Below are positions 26,512 to 35,489 of a stretch of DNA of 64,000 nt, one piece after another; the stretch's first letter is position 1, and each line of letters begins with the position of its first letter. Location: positions 62,001-126,000 of the forward strand of contig JASGHK010000002.1 in the NCBI GenBank assembly GCA_049841135.1. Reading direction: 5' to 3'. Below the pieces are notes generated by a model, which searched no databases, was not told where the DNA came from, and saw only the letters and a list, made by a program, of their open reading frames with translations. Made by a program: the position numbers and the translations under genes. This DNA is from JACRCT01 sp049841135. Its GTDB lineage: Bacteria > Myxococcota > Myxococcia > Myxococcales > UBA5297.

Positions 26512-28446
26512 TCACGGCTCGGGCAGGTCGGAGCCCGGCTTGCGGAAGTCGACGTGGATCTCCCCGCCCTCCTGCTTGGCCGAGTACGGGGCCTGGTTCT
26601 TGAGCGTGATCTCGACGTGGACCTCGTTGCCCTCGACGCGAGGAGAGACCATCGCCACCGGGCCCGGGAAGAAGGAGGTGTCGAAGGGTCGCTTGTTGTT
26701 CTTCCGCCCGATCTTGGTGTCCTTCAGCTGGAGCACGATGACACCGGGATGCGTCTCGCCGATGGAGTAGCGCACCGGTCCGTCCGTGCGCACGAAGACG
26801 CGGGACGCCTCGCCCACCTGCTTGAAGCCGACGGCTTCGACGGTGCCGGCAGCCCCGGAATCGGCGAGGGCCTCGCTGCCCTTCTCCACCTTCTCGGCCT
26901 TTTCGACCTTCTCCGACTTCTGCGCCGTCTCAGTCTTGGCGGGCTTCTCGGCGCGGGCGGCCTCCTCCTGCGCCTTCTTCTCGGCCAGCCTCCGCTCGCG
27001 CTCCGCCTCCTCGGCCTTCTTCTTCTCCTCCGCGGCGAGGCGCGCAGCCTCCTTCGCGGCTTTCGTCTCGGCCACCTTGCGCTGCTTCTCCTCCTCCGCG
27101 GCCCGCTTCTGCTCTTCGGCGGCCAGGCGGGCAGCCTCCTCGGCGGCCTTCTTTTCGGAGGCCTTGCGCTGCCGCTCCTCCTCGGCGAGGCGCTTCTTCT
27201 CCTGCTCCTCCTTCTTCTTCTCCTCGGCGGCCGCCCGCGCCGCCTCTTCGGCGGCTCTCTTCTTCTCGAGCGCCGCCTGCTTCGCGGCTTCCTCGGCGGC
27301 CTTCTTCTCCGCGAGTTGGCGCTGCCGCTCCTCGTCCTCGGCGCGCCGCTTCTCCTCGGCGGCGAGCCGCGCAGCCTCCTCGGCCGCCTTCTTCTCTTCG
27401 AGCTTCCTCTGCTTCTCGGCCTCCTCGGCCCTCTTCTTCTCGAGCGCCGCCTGCTTCGCAGCCTCCTCGGCGGCCTTCTTCTCCGCGAGCTTGCGTTGCC
27501 GCTCCTCTTCCTCGACGCGCTTCTTCTCTTCGGCGGCGAGGCGCGTGGCCTCCTCGGCGGCCTTCTTCTCCTCGAGCTTCCTCTGCCGCTCGGCCTCCTC
27601 CGCCTTCTTCCTTTCTTCGGCGGCGGCGCGAGCGGCTTCCTCGGCGGCCTTCTTCTCCGCGAGCTTCTTCTGCCGCTCCTCTTCCTCGGCGCGCTTCTTC
27701 TCGGCAGCGGCGAGCCGCGCGGCCTCCTCGGCGGCCTTCTTCTCCTCGACCTTCTTCTGCTTCTCGGCCTCGTCCGCCTTCCTCTTCTCCTCGGCGGCGA
27801 TCCGGACGGCCTCCTCGGCGGCCTTCTTCTCCTCGAGCTTCTTCTGGCGCTCGGACTCGTCCGCCTTCTTCTTCTCCTCGGCAGCGACCCGGGCGGCCTC
27901 CTCGGCGGCCTTCTTCTCCTCGAGCTTCTTCTGGCGCTCCGCCTCCTCGGCCTTCCTCTTCTCCTCGGCCTGCGGATCGGCTTGCGCGACCTTGGTGCCC
28001 TGGTCCGGCATCTCGCCCTTGGCGATGGGAACGCTGACCGCGCCGCCACCGCCCTGCACGCGGACCACGAGCGTCGTGTCGGCCGCCGCAGCGACCTCGG
28101 TTTCGGTCTCCTTGGCGAAGGTGATGACCACCCGCGCGATGGCCGACTGGTCGCTCCCGTAGGACGCCGTCTTCACCGAGACGATGGTGCCGTCCCCCAC
28201 CTTCTGCTCCGAGGGCACGCCCTTGAAGACCGCCTCCGACACGTCGATCACCAAGCGGGACGGATCGCTCATGGCGAACGTCGTGAAGTTGGGCTTGCGG
28301 CTGCCCACGATCTCCACGGACAGCCCGCCCTCCTTCTGGACCTTCACCGCGGTGAGGACGTTGAGGTCGGTCGCCTGGGCGCGCGCCAGTGACGTCAGCG
28401 CCAAGAGGGACCACGCGGCCACGATGAGACGGGGGCGGCGGGTCAT
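26512..28446 (-). CDS. AMIN-domain protein with 340-residue charged helical repeat and second AMIN domain
   Basis: 644 aa. ATG at 28446 has AAGGAG 8 bp upstream. Signal peptide (1-23, ALTSLARAQ), AMIN domain (about 28-135; EIVGSRKPNFTTFAMSDPSR, RLVIDVSEAVF), a charged Lys/Glu/Ala repeat helix (161-501), and a second AMIN-like domain (about 530-635). AMIN domains localise PilQ and AmiC to the cell wall or division site. The long repeat resembles TolA domain II and could span the periplasm. It could connect inner-wall and outer-membrane sites for the adjacent Tad-like system (inference). The neighbour CpaA starts 87 bp downstream on the same strand. Confidence 0.85.
   Translation of the reverse strand: MTRRPRLIVAAWSLLALTSLARAQATDLNVLTAVKVQKEGGLSVEIVGSRKPNFTTFAMSDPSRLVIDVSEAVFKGVPSEQKVGDGTIVSVKTASYGSDQSAIARVVITFAKETETEVAAAADTTLVVRVQGGGGAVSVPIAKGEMPDQGTKVAQADPQAEEKRKAEEAERQKKLEEKKAAEEAARVAAEEKKKADESERQKKLEEKKAAEEAVRIAAEEKRKADEAEKQKKVEEKKAAEEAARLAAAEKKRAEEEERQKKLAEKKAAEEAARAAAEERKKAEEAERQRKLEEKKAAEEATRLAAEEKKRVEEEERQRKLAEKKAAEEAAKQAALEKKRAEEAEKQRKLEEKKAAEEAARLAAEEKRRAEDEERQRQLAEKKAAEEAAKQAALEKKRAAEEAARAAAEEKKKEEQEKKRLAEEERQRKASEKKAAEEAARLAAEEQKRAAEEEKQRKVAETKAAKEAARLAAEEKKKAEEAERERRLAEKKAQEEAARAEKPAKTETAQKSEKVEKAEKVEKGSEALADSGAAGTVEAVGFKQVGEASRVFVRTDGPVRYSIGETHPGVIVLQLKDTKIGRKNNKRPFDTSFFPGPVAMVSPRVEGNEVHVEITLKNQAPYSAKQEGGEIHVDFRKPGSDLPEP
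26944..27966 (-). repeat. tandem coding repeat, about 29-aa unit, 11 copies
   Basis: Inside the AMIN protein, the unit E-[KR]-Q-[KR]-K-L-x-E-K-K-A-A-E-E-A-A-R recurs about eleven times with small variation. At DNA level it is a degenerate repeat of about 87 bp rich in GAG/AAG/GCC codons. The unbroken alternation of E and K with Ala suggests a rigid single helix or coiled coil. Such repeats are prone to length change by recombination. Confidence 0.85.
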
Positions 28447-28546
28447 ATTGCAGCTCCTTGAAAAGCGATTGGCTGGCCGAATGGTAACACGGTGCTACAG
28501 GCCCGCAAGAAACTGGCCGTCCGATTAGCGCCGTGATTTCCGCAGG

Positions 28547-29827
28547 TTAGCCGACAGCCAGGTGTGCCTTGGCCTCGCCGACCACGTAGAGCGACCCCGC
28601 GACCAGCACCAGGCTGCCCTCACCTTCGGCGCTGGCGGCCGCCGTCGCGGCGTCGAGGGCGGCCGCGATGCTGGGGTAGGTCGTCGCCGGAACGCCCATC
28701 GGCGCAACGAGCTTCGCCAGCCCTTCGACGGGCAGCGCGCGCTCGCTCTCCGGGCTGGCAAGCCAGAGGTGCGCGGCCAGCGGGACCAGACGGGAGGCCA
28801 CGCCGTGGACGTCCTTGTCGCCGAGCACGCCGAAGACGAAGTGGATGCGCTTGCCGGGGAAGACCTGGGCCATCGCCTGCGCGAGCGTCCGCGCTCCGTC
28901 CGGATTGTGCGCTCCGTCGAGGATGGTCAGCGGGCTGCTGCGGACCACCTCCAGGCGACCGGGCCAGAGTGTGCTCGCGAGCCCGGTGCGGATGGCGCGT
29001 GCCTCCAGCGCCGGTTCGACGAGCAGCGCTGCCTGGACGGCCGTCTCGGCGTTCTCGCGCTGGTGAGGCCCGAGCAGCGACAGGCGCAGGTCCGGGATGG
29101 CGCGGCCGTCGTGCGTGTCGAAGGTGTAGGGCTGCGCCTCGCCCCCGAGCCCGAAGTCGCGGGCAGCGACGAGGACCGAGCGCGCCCCCTGCTCGGCGGC
29201 GCCCACGAGCACCTCCAAGGCCTCGCTCTCCTGCCGCGCGATGACGGCGTGCGCTCCCGCCTTGAAGATGCCCGCCTTCTCGCCGGCGATGGCCGCGAGC
29301 GTGTCGCCCAGGAGCTTGGTGTGGTCGAGCCCGATGCGGGTGATGGCCGAGACGTCGCAGCGCTCGATGGCGTTGGTCGCGTCCAGCCGGCCGCCGAGGC
29401 CGACCTCCAGCACCGCGACGTCCACCGAGCGCTGCGCGAAGTGCCAGAGGGCGATCGCCGTGTCGACCTCGAAGAAGGTGAGCGGGTCGGCGGGGTCCGC
29501 AGCCCACGGGCAAGCAGCGAGGAGCGCCTCCACGCCGCGGGCCTGGTCCTCGTCGGAGATGTCCACGCCGTCGACCTGGATGCGCTCGTTCATCCGCACC
29601 AGGTGCGGCGAGGTGTACAGGCCGACCCGGAGCCCGGCGGCGCGCAGGATGGAGGCCGCGAACGCGCAGGTCGAGCCCTTGCCGTTGGTGCCGGCGACGT
29701 GGAGCACCCGCATGCGCCGCTCGGGGCGTCCCAGCGCATCGAGGGTGCGCTTCATCCGGTCGAGCCCGAAGCGCATGCCCAGCTGCGAGCGCGACTCGAG
29801 GAAGGTGCGGGCTTCAGCGGGCGTCAT
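28547..29827 (-). CDS. folC: bifunctional folylpolyglutamate synthase/dihydrofolate synthase
   Basis: 426 aa, ATG at 29827. Mur-ligase fold: ATP loop HVAGTNGKGST near residue 44, the LGLGGRLDATNAI segment for folate binding, RIGLDHTKLLGDT, and the C-terminal ligase domain with ILDGAHNPDGAR and FGVLGDKD. It ligates glutamate to dihydropteroate and to folates. The start overlaps the end of the YkgJ-type gene by 14 bp, so translation is probably coupled. Confidence 0.95.
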   Translation of the reverse strand: MTPAEARTFLESRSQLGMRFGLDRMKRTLDALGRPERRMRVLHVAGTNGKGSTCAFAASILRAAGLRVGLYTSPHLVRMNERIQVDGVDISDEDQARGVEALLAACPWAADPADPLTFFEVDTAIALWHFAQRSVDVAVLEVGLGGRLDATNAIERCDVSAITRIGLDHTKLLGDTLAAIAGEKAGIFKAGAHAVIARQESEALEVLVGAAEQGARSVLVAARDFGLGGEAQPYTFDTHDGRAIPDLRLSLLGPHQRENAETAVQAALLVEPALEARAIRTGLASTLWPGRLEVVRSSPLTILDGAHNPDGARTLAQAMAQVFPGKRIHFVFGVLGDKDVHGVASRLVPLAAHLWLASPESERALPVEGLAKLVAPMGVPATTYPSIAAALDAATAAASAEGEGSLVLVAGSLYVVGEAKAHLAVG

Positions 29828-30134
29828 CGGCGTCCTGCTCGTCCCGAAGCGCCCTCGCCCGCTTCATGGAGGTGATGCCCAGCCTCGCGATCCGCTCGGC
29901 CTCGGCCGCCAACCCGAACAGGGCCAGGTACTTCGCCCGGCGCTCGTCGAGGGTGGGCGCGGCGATCTGCCGGCAGATCTCGTCGGGGCGGTGGGCGCGG
30001 CAGACGGCCGGGCGCTCTTCGTAGCGGGCGCACAAGAGGTCGTCGCCCAGGTGCGGACAGCGCACGCCGAGCGGCTTGTCGAGCGCGGCGATGTCGGGGA
30101 CGACGCAGCAGGTCCCGCAGCGCAGGCAGTCCAT
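29814..30134 (-). CDS. YkgJ-type cysteine-cluster protein
   Basis: 106 aa, ATG at 30134. Starts MDCLRCGTCCVVPDI and continues with CPHLGDDLLCARYEERPAVC, the CxxCxxCC...C...C pattern of the YkgJ/zinc-iron chelating family; three or four of these cysteines probably hold an Fe-S cluster or zinc. A helical C-terminus follows. The family has no firm biochemical role. The gene ends inside folC and starts 8 bp after the phosphodiesterase stop, so the three form one transcription unit. Confidence 0.85.
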   Translation of the reverse strand: MDCLRCGTCCVVPDIAALDKPLGVRCPHLGDDLLCARYEERPAVCRAHRPDEICRQIAAPTLDERRAKYLALFGLAAEAERIARLGITSMKRARALRDEQDADDAR

Positions 30135-30142
30135 GGCGGGCG

Positions 30143-30916
30143 CTAGAGGTCGAACAGGTCTTCGTTCTCGAGGACCTGGGCGTCTACCTTGAGCGCCTTG
30201 AGCTCCTTCTTGAGCTGGGGCACGAAGGCAGGCTTGAGGTGGTAGAGCAGCGCTTCGCAGGCGCCCTTGGGACGGAACTTGGCCAGCTCGGACTTGACCG
30301 TGTTGGGCGTCAGGTGACCGCTGATGTCCGCCAGCCCCTGCAACACGTTGGGGAAGCTCGTCTCCACCAGCACCGCCTTGAGCTTCTTGGCGGCGTTGAA
30401 GGCGCGCCACAGCTCGTCGGTGGGCCCGGTGTCGCCGCTCATCCCCAGCGAAGTCGCGCCGTCGCTCACCACGAAGCCGCAGCTCTCCACCGGGTGCGAG
30501 ACCGGCACCGCGGTCACCTTGTGGCGCCCCACCTTGAACGGCTCGCCGAACTTGAACGGCTCGATGCGCAGGATGGGGTTGGCGCGGGTCGGGATGCGGG
30601 TGAAGTCGGGCCACAGCTCGTTGTTAAAGAGGCTCTGGTGCAGCGTCTTGGCGCAGGCCGGCGACGCGTGGACGACCACCGGCTTGTCGCGGCGGCCCAC
30701 GAGCAGGTCGACCATCAAGGGCAGGTCCTTGACGTGGTCGAGGTGCGAGTGGCCGACGAGGATGTCGTCCACGCGCAGCAGCTCGTCGAGCGAGAGGGTC
30801 CCGGTGAGCGCGCCGGCGTCGAGCGCCAGCGTCTCGTCCACCAGGAAGCAGGTCGTGCGGTGCTTCGGCAGCTCACCACCGTGGCAGCCGAGGACTCGCA
30901 GCTTCATGCGGGCCAT
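30143..30916 (-). CDS. class II cyclic-nucleotide phosphodiesterase (PDE1/CpdP type), MBL fold
   Basis: 257 aa, ATG at 30916 or 30907. The metallo-beta-lactamase-type metal motif appears as VGHSHLDHVKDLPLMVD, matching the class II cAMP phosphodiesterase signature HxHLDH. Further family markers: LGMSGDTGPTDELW, VETSFPN and SGHLTP, all typical of yeast PDE1-like enzymes. It would hydrolyse cAMP to AMP in the cytosol. Upstream on the same strand are a Crp/Fnr regulator (45 bp) and a CHASE2 adenylate cyclase, so synthesis, sensing and breakdown of cAMP are encoded together. It is often annotated only as an MBL-fold hydrolase; the motif set makes the narrower call likely. Confidence 0.85.
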   Translation of the reverse strand: MARMKLRVLGCHGGELPKHRTTCFLVDETLALDAGALTGTLSLDELLRVDDILVGHSHLDHVKDLPLMVDLLVGRRDKPVVVHASPACAKTLHQSLFNNELWPDFTRIPTRANPILRIEPFKFGEPFKVGRHKVTAVPVSHPVESCGFVVSDGATSLGMSGDTGPTDELWRAFNAAKKLKAVLVETSFPNVLQGLADISGHLTPNTVKSELAKFRPKGACEALLYHLKPAFVPQLKKELKALKVDAQVLENEDLFDL

Positions 30917-30961
30917 CCTGCGGCTCGGAGCGCCGACCTCACCTCCGTGCCGGTCGAAACG

Positions 30962-31607
30962 CTAGAGGTCCCCGAACTTCTCCTTCATCTCCAGGAACTC
31001 GAGGAATTCCCTCAGCTTCTTGGCGTCGGGCACCACCACCCCGTCCGCTTCCACCGTCGCCAGCTTCACCTTCGAGAGCTTCTCCAGCACGTTGTCCAGC
31101 TGCTGGGTGTCGATGCCGAGGATGCCCGGGAGCGCCGAGAGCGCCACGTCGACCTTGACGCCGCTGCCGGTCTGCTTGCCCCGCGTCTCCGCCGAGTAGG
31201 CCAGGTAGTGCACCACCCGGCTGCCGGCGTCGCGCAGGAGCAGGTTCTCGATCTGCGCGTCCGACTCCTGGAGCCGGTCGGCCAGCTTCTTGATCATCCG
31301 GATGGCGATCTCCGCGTTCCCGCGGATCATCGCCTCGAACGTCTTGGGGTCGATCACCAGGCAGCGCGCCGACTCGGCCACGGTCGCCGTGGCGCTGCGC
31401 GGCTTGTTGGAGATGATGGCCATCTCCCCGAAGAACTCGCCCGGGCCGAGCCTCGGCGAGCACCTTCTCCACGTCGCGGACCTTCTTGGAGATGGCGATC
31501 TTGCCCGACTGGAGGACGTACATCTCCTTCCCGCTGTCGCCTTCGCGGAAGAGGATGGTCCCCTTGGTGAACTCGCGTCCGAACTTGGAGAAGAGGTCGT
31601 CGCCCAT
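30962..31607 (-). CDS. Crp/Fnr-family cAMP-responsive regulator, interrupted by a frameshift
   Basis: ATG at 31607; about 214 aa after correction. cNMP-binding barrel (1-120) with the phosphate cassette GEFFGEMAIISNKPRSATA, a dimer helix, and a C-terminal winged-helix (about 150-205; LSALPGILGIDTQQLDNVL as the turn region) of Crp type. One extra base at 31448-31454 splits the protein just before the cassette; its removal recreates GAGCTC and gives V-L-A-E-L-G-P-G-E-F-F. It is flanked by the adenylate cyclase and the phosphodiesterase, and is the obvious cAMP receptor of the set. A stand-alone domain without DNA binding is less likely because the C-terminus is present. Confidence 0.88.
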
Positions 31608-31697
31608 TTCGCCGCCGGTAAATCTCTGTAATGAGGAAGGGTTAGCATCCCCCTGCGCGAGCGTCAAACAAACTGCCGTGAAACGGCGCGCGGCCGA

Positions 31698-34130
31698 TCA
31701 CTTGGTCTTCATCTCGTACACCCCATCCCATCCCTCGGCCGGCGGATGAGTACGCTTGTCCTCCAGGTCCTCGAGGTAGTGGGTGCTCGGCCCGTCGTCC
31801 TTCCACACCTGAAGCACCTTCTTGAAGCGCGCCTCGGCCTCGTCCCAGTTCCTGGCGCGGTAGGCGGCGATGCCCGCCTCGAAGTCGGCGATGACCGCGG
31901 CCTCCTCCGCCGCCGGGGCCCCGATGCCGCGCAGCTCGTAGATGCCCACCGGCAGCTTCTTGCCCTTGACGCGGACGCTGCCCAGCTCGCGGGCCGCGAC
32001 CTGGCCCTTGACCCGGGCGAAGGTGAACTCGCTGATGATGATGTTGGTGCCGTAGGCCTTGTTGGTCCCCTCCAGGCGGCTGCCGAGGTTCACGTTGTCG
32101 CCCATGACCGTGTAGTTGAAGAACATGTTGGAGCCCATGTTCCCCACCGACATGGGCCCCGAGTTGAGGCCGATGCCGATCTGGATGTCGGGCCGGCCCT
32201 GCGCGCGCCACTGCGCCCGCAGCGACTCGAGGGTCTTCATCATCTCGATGGCCGCGGTGCAGCCGCGCAGCGCGTGGTCCGGCTGCTCCATCGGCGCGCC
32301 CCAGAAGGCCATGATGGCGTCGCCCATGTACTTGTCGAGCGTGCCCTGGTGCTTGAAGACGATGTTCGACATGGGCGTGAGGTACTCGTTGAGCAGCCTG
32401 GAGAGTTCCTCGGCCGGCAGCCGCTCGCTGATGGTGGTGAAGCCGCGGATGTCGCTGAAGAAGACCGTCAGCTCGCGCTTCTCGCCGCCCAGCTTGAGCT
32501 TGTCCGGGTTCTTGACCATGTCGTCGAGGACGGAGGGCGCCAGGTAGTGCTGGAAGGCGGTCCGGGTCTGGCGCTTCTCGCGGTCGGTGACCACCAGCTT
32601 GAAGAGCAGCATCCCCGCGAACAGACAGGCGATCTCCATCAGCGGCCCGAAGGTGCTCATCTCGTAGCCGGCCTTGAACAGCTGGAAGTCGATGCCCAGG
32701 TAGACGGCGAAGGCGCCGACCATCGACAGCACCTGCCAGTAGTAGGCCTCGAAGCGCGCCACCACGAGCCCGAAGACCAGCGCCAGCACCAGGAGCAGCA
32801 GCACCTCGAAGAAGGCGATGCCCAGCGACTGGTGCAGGAAGCTGCCGGTGAGGATGTTGTCGATGACCGCGGCGTGGGTGTAGACGCCCGGCGCCATCGA
32901 GTCGAAGGGCGTGACGCGCTGGTCGAAGGTGCCCACCACGGTCGCGCCGACGAGGATGATCTGGTCCTTGACCTTCTTGACGTCGAAGGTGCCGTCCACG
33001 GCGTCGGCGAAGGAGATGGTCTGGAAGAGCGGCTTGCCGTCGACCTGGGCGCGGAAGGAGCCCGGGTAGTTGACGAGGTAGCGCGCCATCTTCGGGTCGA
33101 TGGGGATCTTCACCGCGCCGTTCATCGTCCCGTCGAGCGGCATCAGCCCGGCGTAGCTGACGGACTCCGTCGAGGCCTCCGGGTCCATCAGCGGCACCAC
33201 CCGGCCGCCCATGGCCACCGCGGCGGTCTGCAGCGCGAGGCTGGGCACCACCCGCTCCTTCAAGCGCGACATGAGCGGGTACTTGCGGATGGTGCCGTCG
33301 TCGTCGGGCTCGGTGTCGATGAGGCCGACGTGGGTGGTGGCGGCGGTGATGACCGGCAGCGACAGCTCGATGCCCAGGAGCGTGCGCAGCTGCGGGAACG
33401 AGGAGGCCTTGGTCTTGAACAGCGGCGACCAGCGGCTGCCCTTGATCTCCTGCTTCGTCTCCGGGTCGAAGCCGAAGGCGTAGACGTCGGTGAACGTGAA
33501 CCGCTCCAGGGCCTGCTCGTCGCGCAGGAGCACCGTCTTGTCGGCTTGGGCCAGCGCCTCGGCGGTCGCGTAGCCGGAGGCGCCCAGGACGACCTTGGGG
33601 CTCTCGCGCAGGAAGTCGGCGAAGACGACGTCGGGGTCGGCCAGGCGCATGGCGTCGAAGGAGCCGCGCAGCTCGAGGAGCTTCTCCGGCGAGCTGGCCC
33701 AGCCCGCCGCGGTCAGGTCGCTCTCCGGGTCGGGCAGCACGCCCAGCGCCGCGTCGATCATCCGGTTGACCGAGAGGTGGGCCGCGTGGCGGTCGGCGTC
33801 GGCGAACCAGATGTCCACGCCGACGGCCGCCGCCCCGGCGTCGTTGAGGTTCTTGAGCGCCTTGCCCACCAGCTCGCGGCGCCAAGGCCACAGGCCGTAA
33901 CGCTGCAGGCTCACCTCGTCGATGCCGGCGATGGTGACCCGCCCCGAGGAGGGCACCGGCCCGCGCAGCTTGAACTTGGCGTCGAGCGCCTTGGCGTCCC
34001 AGCCCTCGACCAGCGTGAACGGCGCGTGGCGGTTCGGGGTGGCGCGGTACAGGAAGTGCGTGACCGCGAACGTCAGCCCGATGAGCAGCGCGAGCTTGAA
34101 GGCGGTCATCTTCGTGAGGCGACGAAGCAC
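31698..34130 (-). CDS. CHASE2-domain adenylate cyclase
   Basis: 810 aa. GTG at 34130 is chosen because GGGGAGG precedes it and a membrane helix follows directly (MTAFKLALLIGLTFAVTHFLY). Extracytoplasmic CHASE2 sensor about 40-400 (IAGIDEVSLQRYGLWPWRR, VGVDIWFAD), three membrane helices about 415-500, then a class III cyclase domain about 535-710: metal Asp in VFFSDIRGFTTISE, YMGDAIMAFWGAP, and the transition-state Asn and Arg in GDNVNLGSRLEG. A short TPR-like C-terminus ends in KTK. It would make cAMP on sensing an extracellular or periplasmic cue. Downstream genes on the strand are the cAMP receptor and phosphodiesterase. Confidence 0.94.
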   Translation of the reverse strand: MLRRLTKMTAFKLALLIGLTFAVTHFLYRATPNRHAPFTLVEGWDAKALDAKFKLRGPVPSSGRVTIAGIDEVSLQRYGLWPWRRELVGKALKNLNDAGAAAVGVDIWFADADRHAAHLSVNRMIDAALGVLPDPESDLTAAGWASSPEKLLELRGSFDAMRLADPDVVFADFLRESPKVVLGASGYATAEALAQADKTVLLRDEQALERFTFTDVYAFGFDPETKQEIKGSRWSPLFKTKASSFPQLRTLLGIELSLPVITAATTHVGLIDTEPDDDGTIRKYPLMSRLKERVVPSLALQTAAVAMGGRVVPLMDPEASTESVSYAGLMPLDGTMNGAVKIPIDPKMARYLVNYPGSFRAQVDGKPLFQTISFADAVDGTFDVKKVKDQIILVGATVVGTFDQRVTPFDSMAPGVYTHAAVIDNILTGSFLHQSLGIAFFEVLLLLVLALVFGLVVARFEAYYWQVLSMVGAFAVYLGIDFQLFKAGYEMSTFGPLMEIACLFAGMLLFKLVVTDREKRQTRTAFQHYLAPSVLDDMVKNPDKLKLGGEKRELTVFFSDIRGFTTISERLPAEELSRLLNEYLTPMSNIVFKHQGTLDKYMGDAIMAFWGAPMEQPDHALRGCTAAIEMMKTLESLRAQWRAQGRPDIQIGIGLNSGPMSVGNMGSNMFFNYTVMGDNVNLGSRLEGTNKAYGTNIIISEFTFARVKGQVAARELGSVRVKGKKLPVGIYELRGIGAPAAEEAAVIADFEAGIAAYRARNWDEAEARFKKVLQVWKDDGPSTHYLEDLEDKRTHPPAEGWDGVYEMKTK

Positions 34131-34238
34131 GGGGCCTCCCCTTCGGTTCGAGGTGACGGCGAATCCTAGCAACCGCGCACCTATCGGCACAGTTCAGCTG
34201 CGGATGGTGCAGGCTACAATGCGCCCCTCGGAGGTCGC

Positions 34239-35489
34239 ATGTCGCTCGCACTGCTCGTCTCACTCCTCGTCGCTGCCGCCGACCCGCCGCCGCAGCCCCC
34301 ACCGCCGCCTCCTGCAGAGTCTGCCGCCGCACCAAGCACCGATGGCACCGACGGCGCCCACGCGGCCGAGCCGAGCCCCGCCCCTGCTCCCGCCGCCGAC
34401 GCGGCGCCCCCGGCGGTCCAGCCCACGAGCGCCCAGGCTCCCTCGCCCGCTCTGGTGCCAGCCGTCGCGACGAGCCCCGCCCCGGCCGCTCCCGCCGTCA
34501 CGCAGCTCGCGGCTCCCGCTCCGACCCTCGCCTCCGCGCGGGCGCTGGATGCCCCCTGGACCTCGCGGCCGGTGGCCATCGGCCTGTCCTTCGTCCCCGG
34601 CGTGGTCATCCCCGGCCTCGGGCACCGGCTCACGGGCGACCCCCGCACGGCGAACCGGCTGCTGCTCACCTCCGGGCTCGGCGTCGCCGCCACCTTGGCC
34701 GGCGGCGCCACGCTGCTGTTCACCGGCGGCAACCACGACGTCGCCCCTTACGGCATGGCGCTGCTCTTCGCCGGCGTCTCGACGTGGATGGCGTCCTGGC
34801 TCGGGGACGTGGTCGGCACCCTCCGCCCGGAGGGCCAGGTCCGCCCGTTCCAGCGCGAGGACTCGCTGACGGCGGCGCTGCTCTACGGCCCGAGCCTGGC
34901 GCACTCCGGCAGCGTCAAGCACCTGGGCATCCTCCGGGCCGACTACGAGAGCCCGAAGGTCCTCCTCGACGGCTGGGCCTCCCTCGCGCCCGGCACCCGC
35001 TACCAGGAGATCCACCTGCGCGGCGGCCTCAAGCTCTACGGCGACGACAAGCGCTCACACCTCGCGCTGGTCCTCGAGGGCCTGCGCGAGATCGGGGCGG
35101 ACTCCGACGCCAACGGCCACGGCGCCGCGCTGATGCTCGAGGGCCGCATCGACGCCGGCGTGCTCGACCGCAGCATGACCGGCCTGGTCTTCATCCAGCG
35201 CATCGGCGGCGGCGCCATCGCCTACAGCTATGACGGCTCGGCCGCGACCGACCTGCAGCCGCTGCTGGTCCTGGAGACCGGGCTCTCGCTGGCGCTGACC
35301 GACTGGTTCGAGGTCTCGGCCGTCTACAGCCAGCGCCCCGACAAGCGGCTGGGGATGGTGTTCGACCACGGCGGGCACGCCGAGGCCCAGGTCCGCGTGG
35401 AGGTGCACCCCAAGGTGCGCCTGCTGGCCCTGACGCACATCGGCGGTGGCATGGACGTGATGCTGGGCGCGGAGGTGGTGGCATGGTGA
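34239..35489 (+). CDS. exported protein with Pro-rich lead and beta-rich C-terminus
   Basis: 416 aa, ATG at 34239 with GGAGG upstream. Signal peptide (ALLVSLLVAAA), then about 80 residues of Pro/Ala repeats, two to three hydrophobic segments (about 108-125, 140-162, 170-188), and a beta-rich region resembling outer-membrane barrel strands (GGLKLYGDDKRSHLALVLEG and later). The function is unknown. The next gene starts inside its last codons (7-bp overlap), so the two are translationally coupled and probably act together. Confidence 0.75.
   Translation: MSLALLVSLLVAAADPPPQPPPPPPAESAAAPSTDGTDGAHAAEPSPAPAPAADAAPPAVQPTSAQAPSPALVPAVATSPAPAAPAVTQLAAPAPTLASARALDAPWTSRPVAIGLSFVPGVVIPGLGHRLTGDPRTANRLLLTSGLGVAATLAGGATLLFTGGNHDVAPYGMALLFAGVSTWMASWLGDVVGTLRPEGQVRPFQREDSLTAALLYGPSLAHSGSVKHLGILRADYESPKVLLDGWASLAPGTRYQEIHLRGGLKLYGDDKRSHLALVLEGLREIGADSDANGHGAALMLEGRIDAGVLDRSMTGLVFIQRIGGGAIAYSYDGSAATDLQPLLVLETGLSLALTDWFEVSAVYSQRPDKRLGMVFDHGGHAEAQVRVEVHPKVRLLALTHIGGGMDVMLGAEVVAW

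Noticed and set aside
26554..28392. Plus-strand open frame of Leu/Gly-rich repeats opposite the AMIN gene
   Set aside because: It is the antisense of the Lys/Glu/Ala repeat. The minus-strand frame has a signal peptide, a ribosome binding site and two AMIN domains.
31746..34169. Plus-strand open frame opposite the CHASE2 cyclase
   Set aside because: Shadow of a gene with full class III cyclase motifs on the minus strand.
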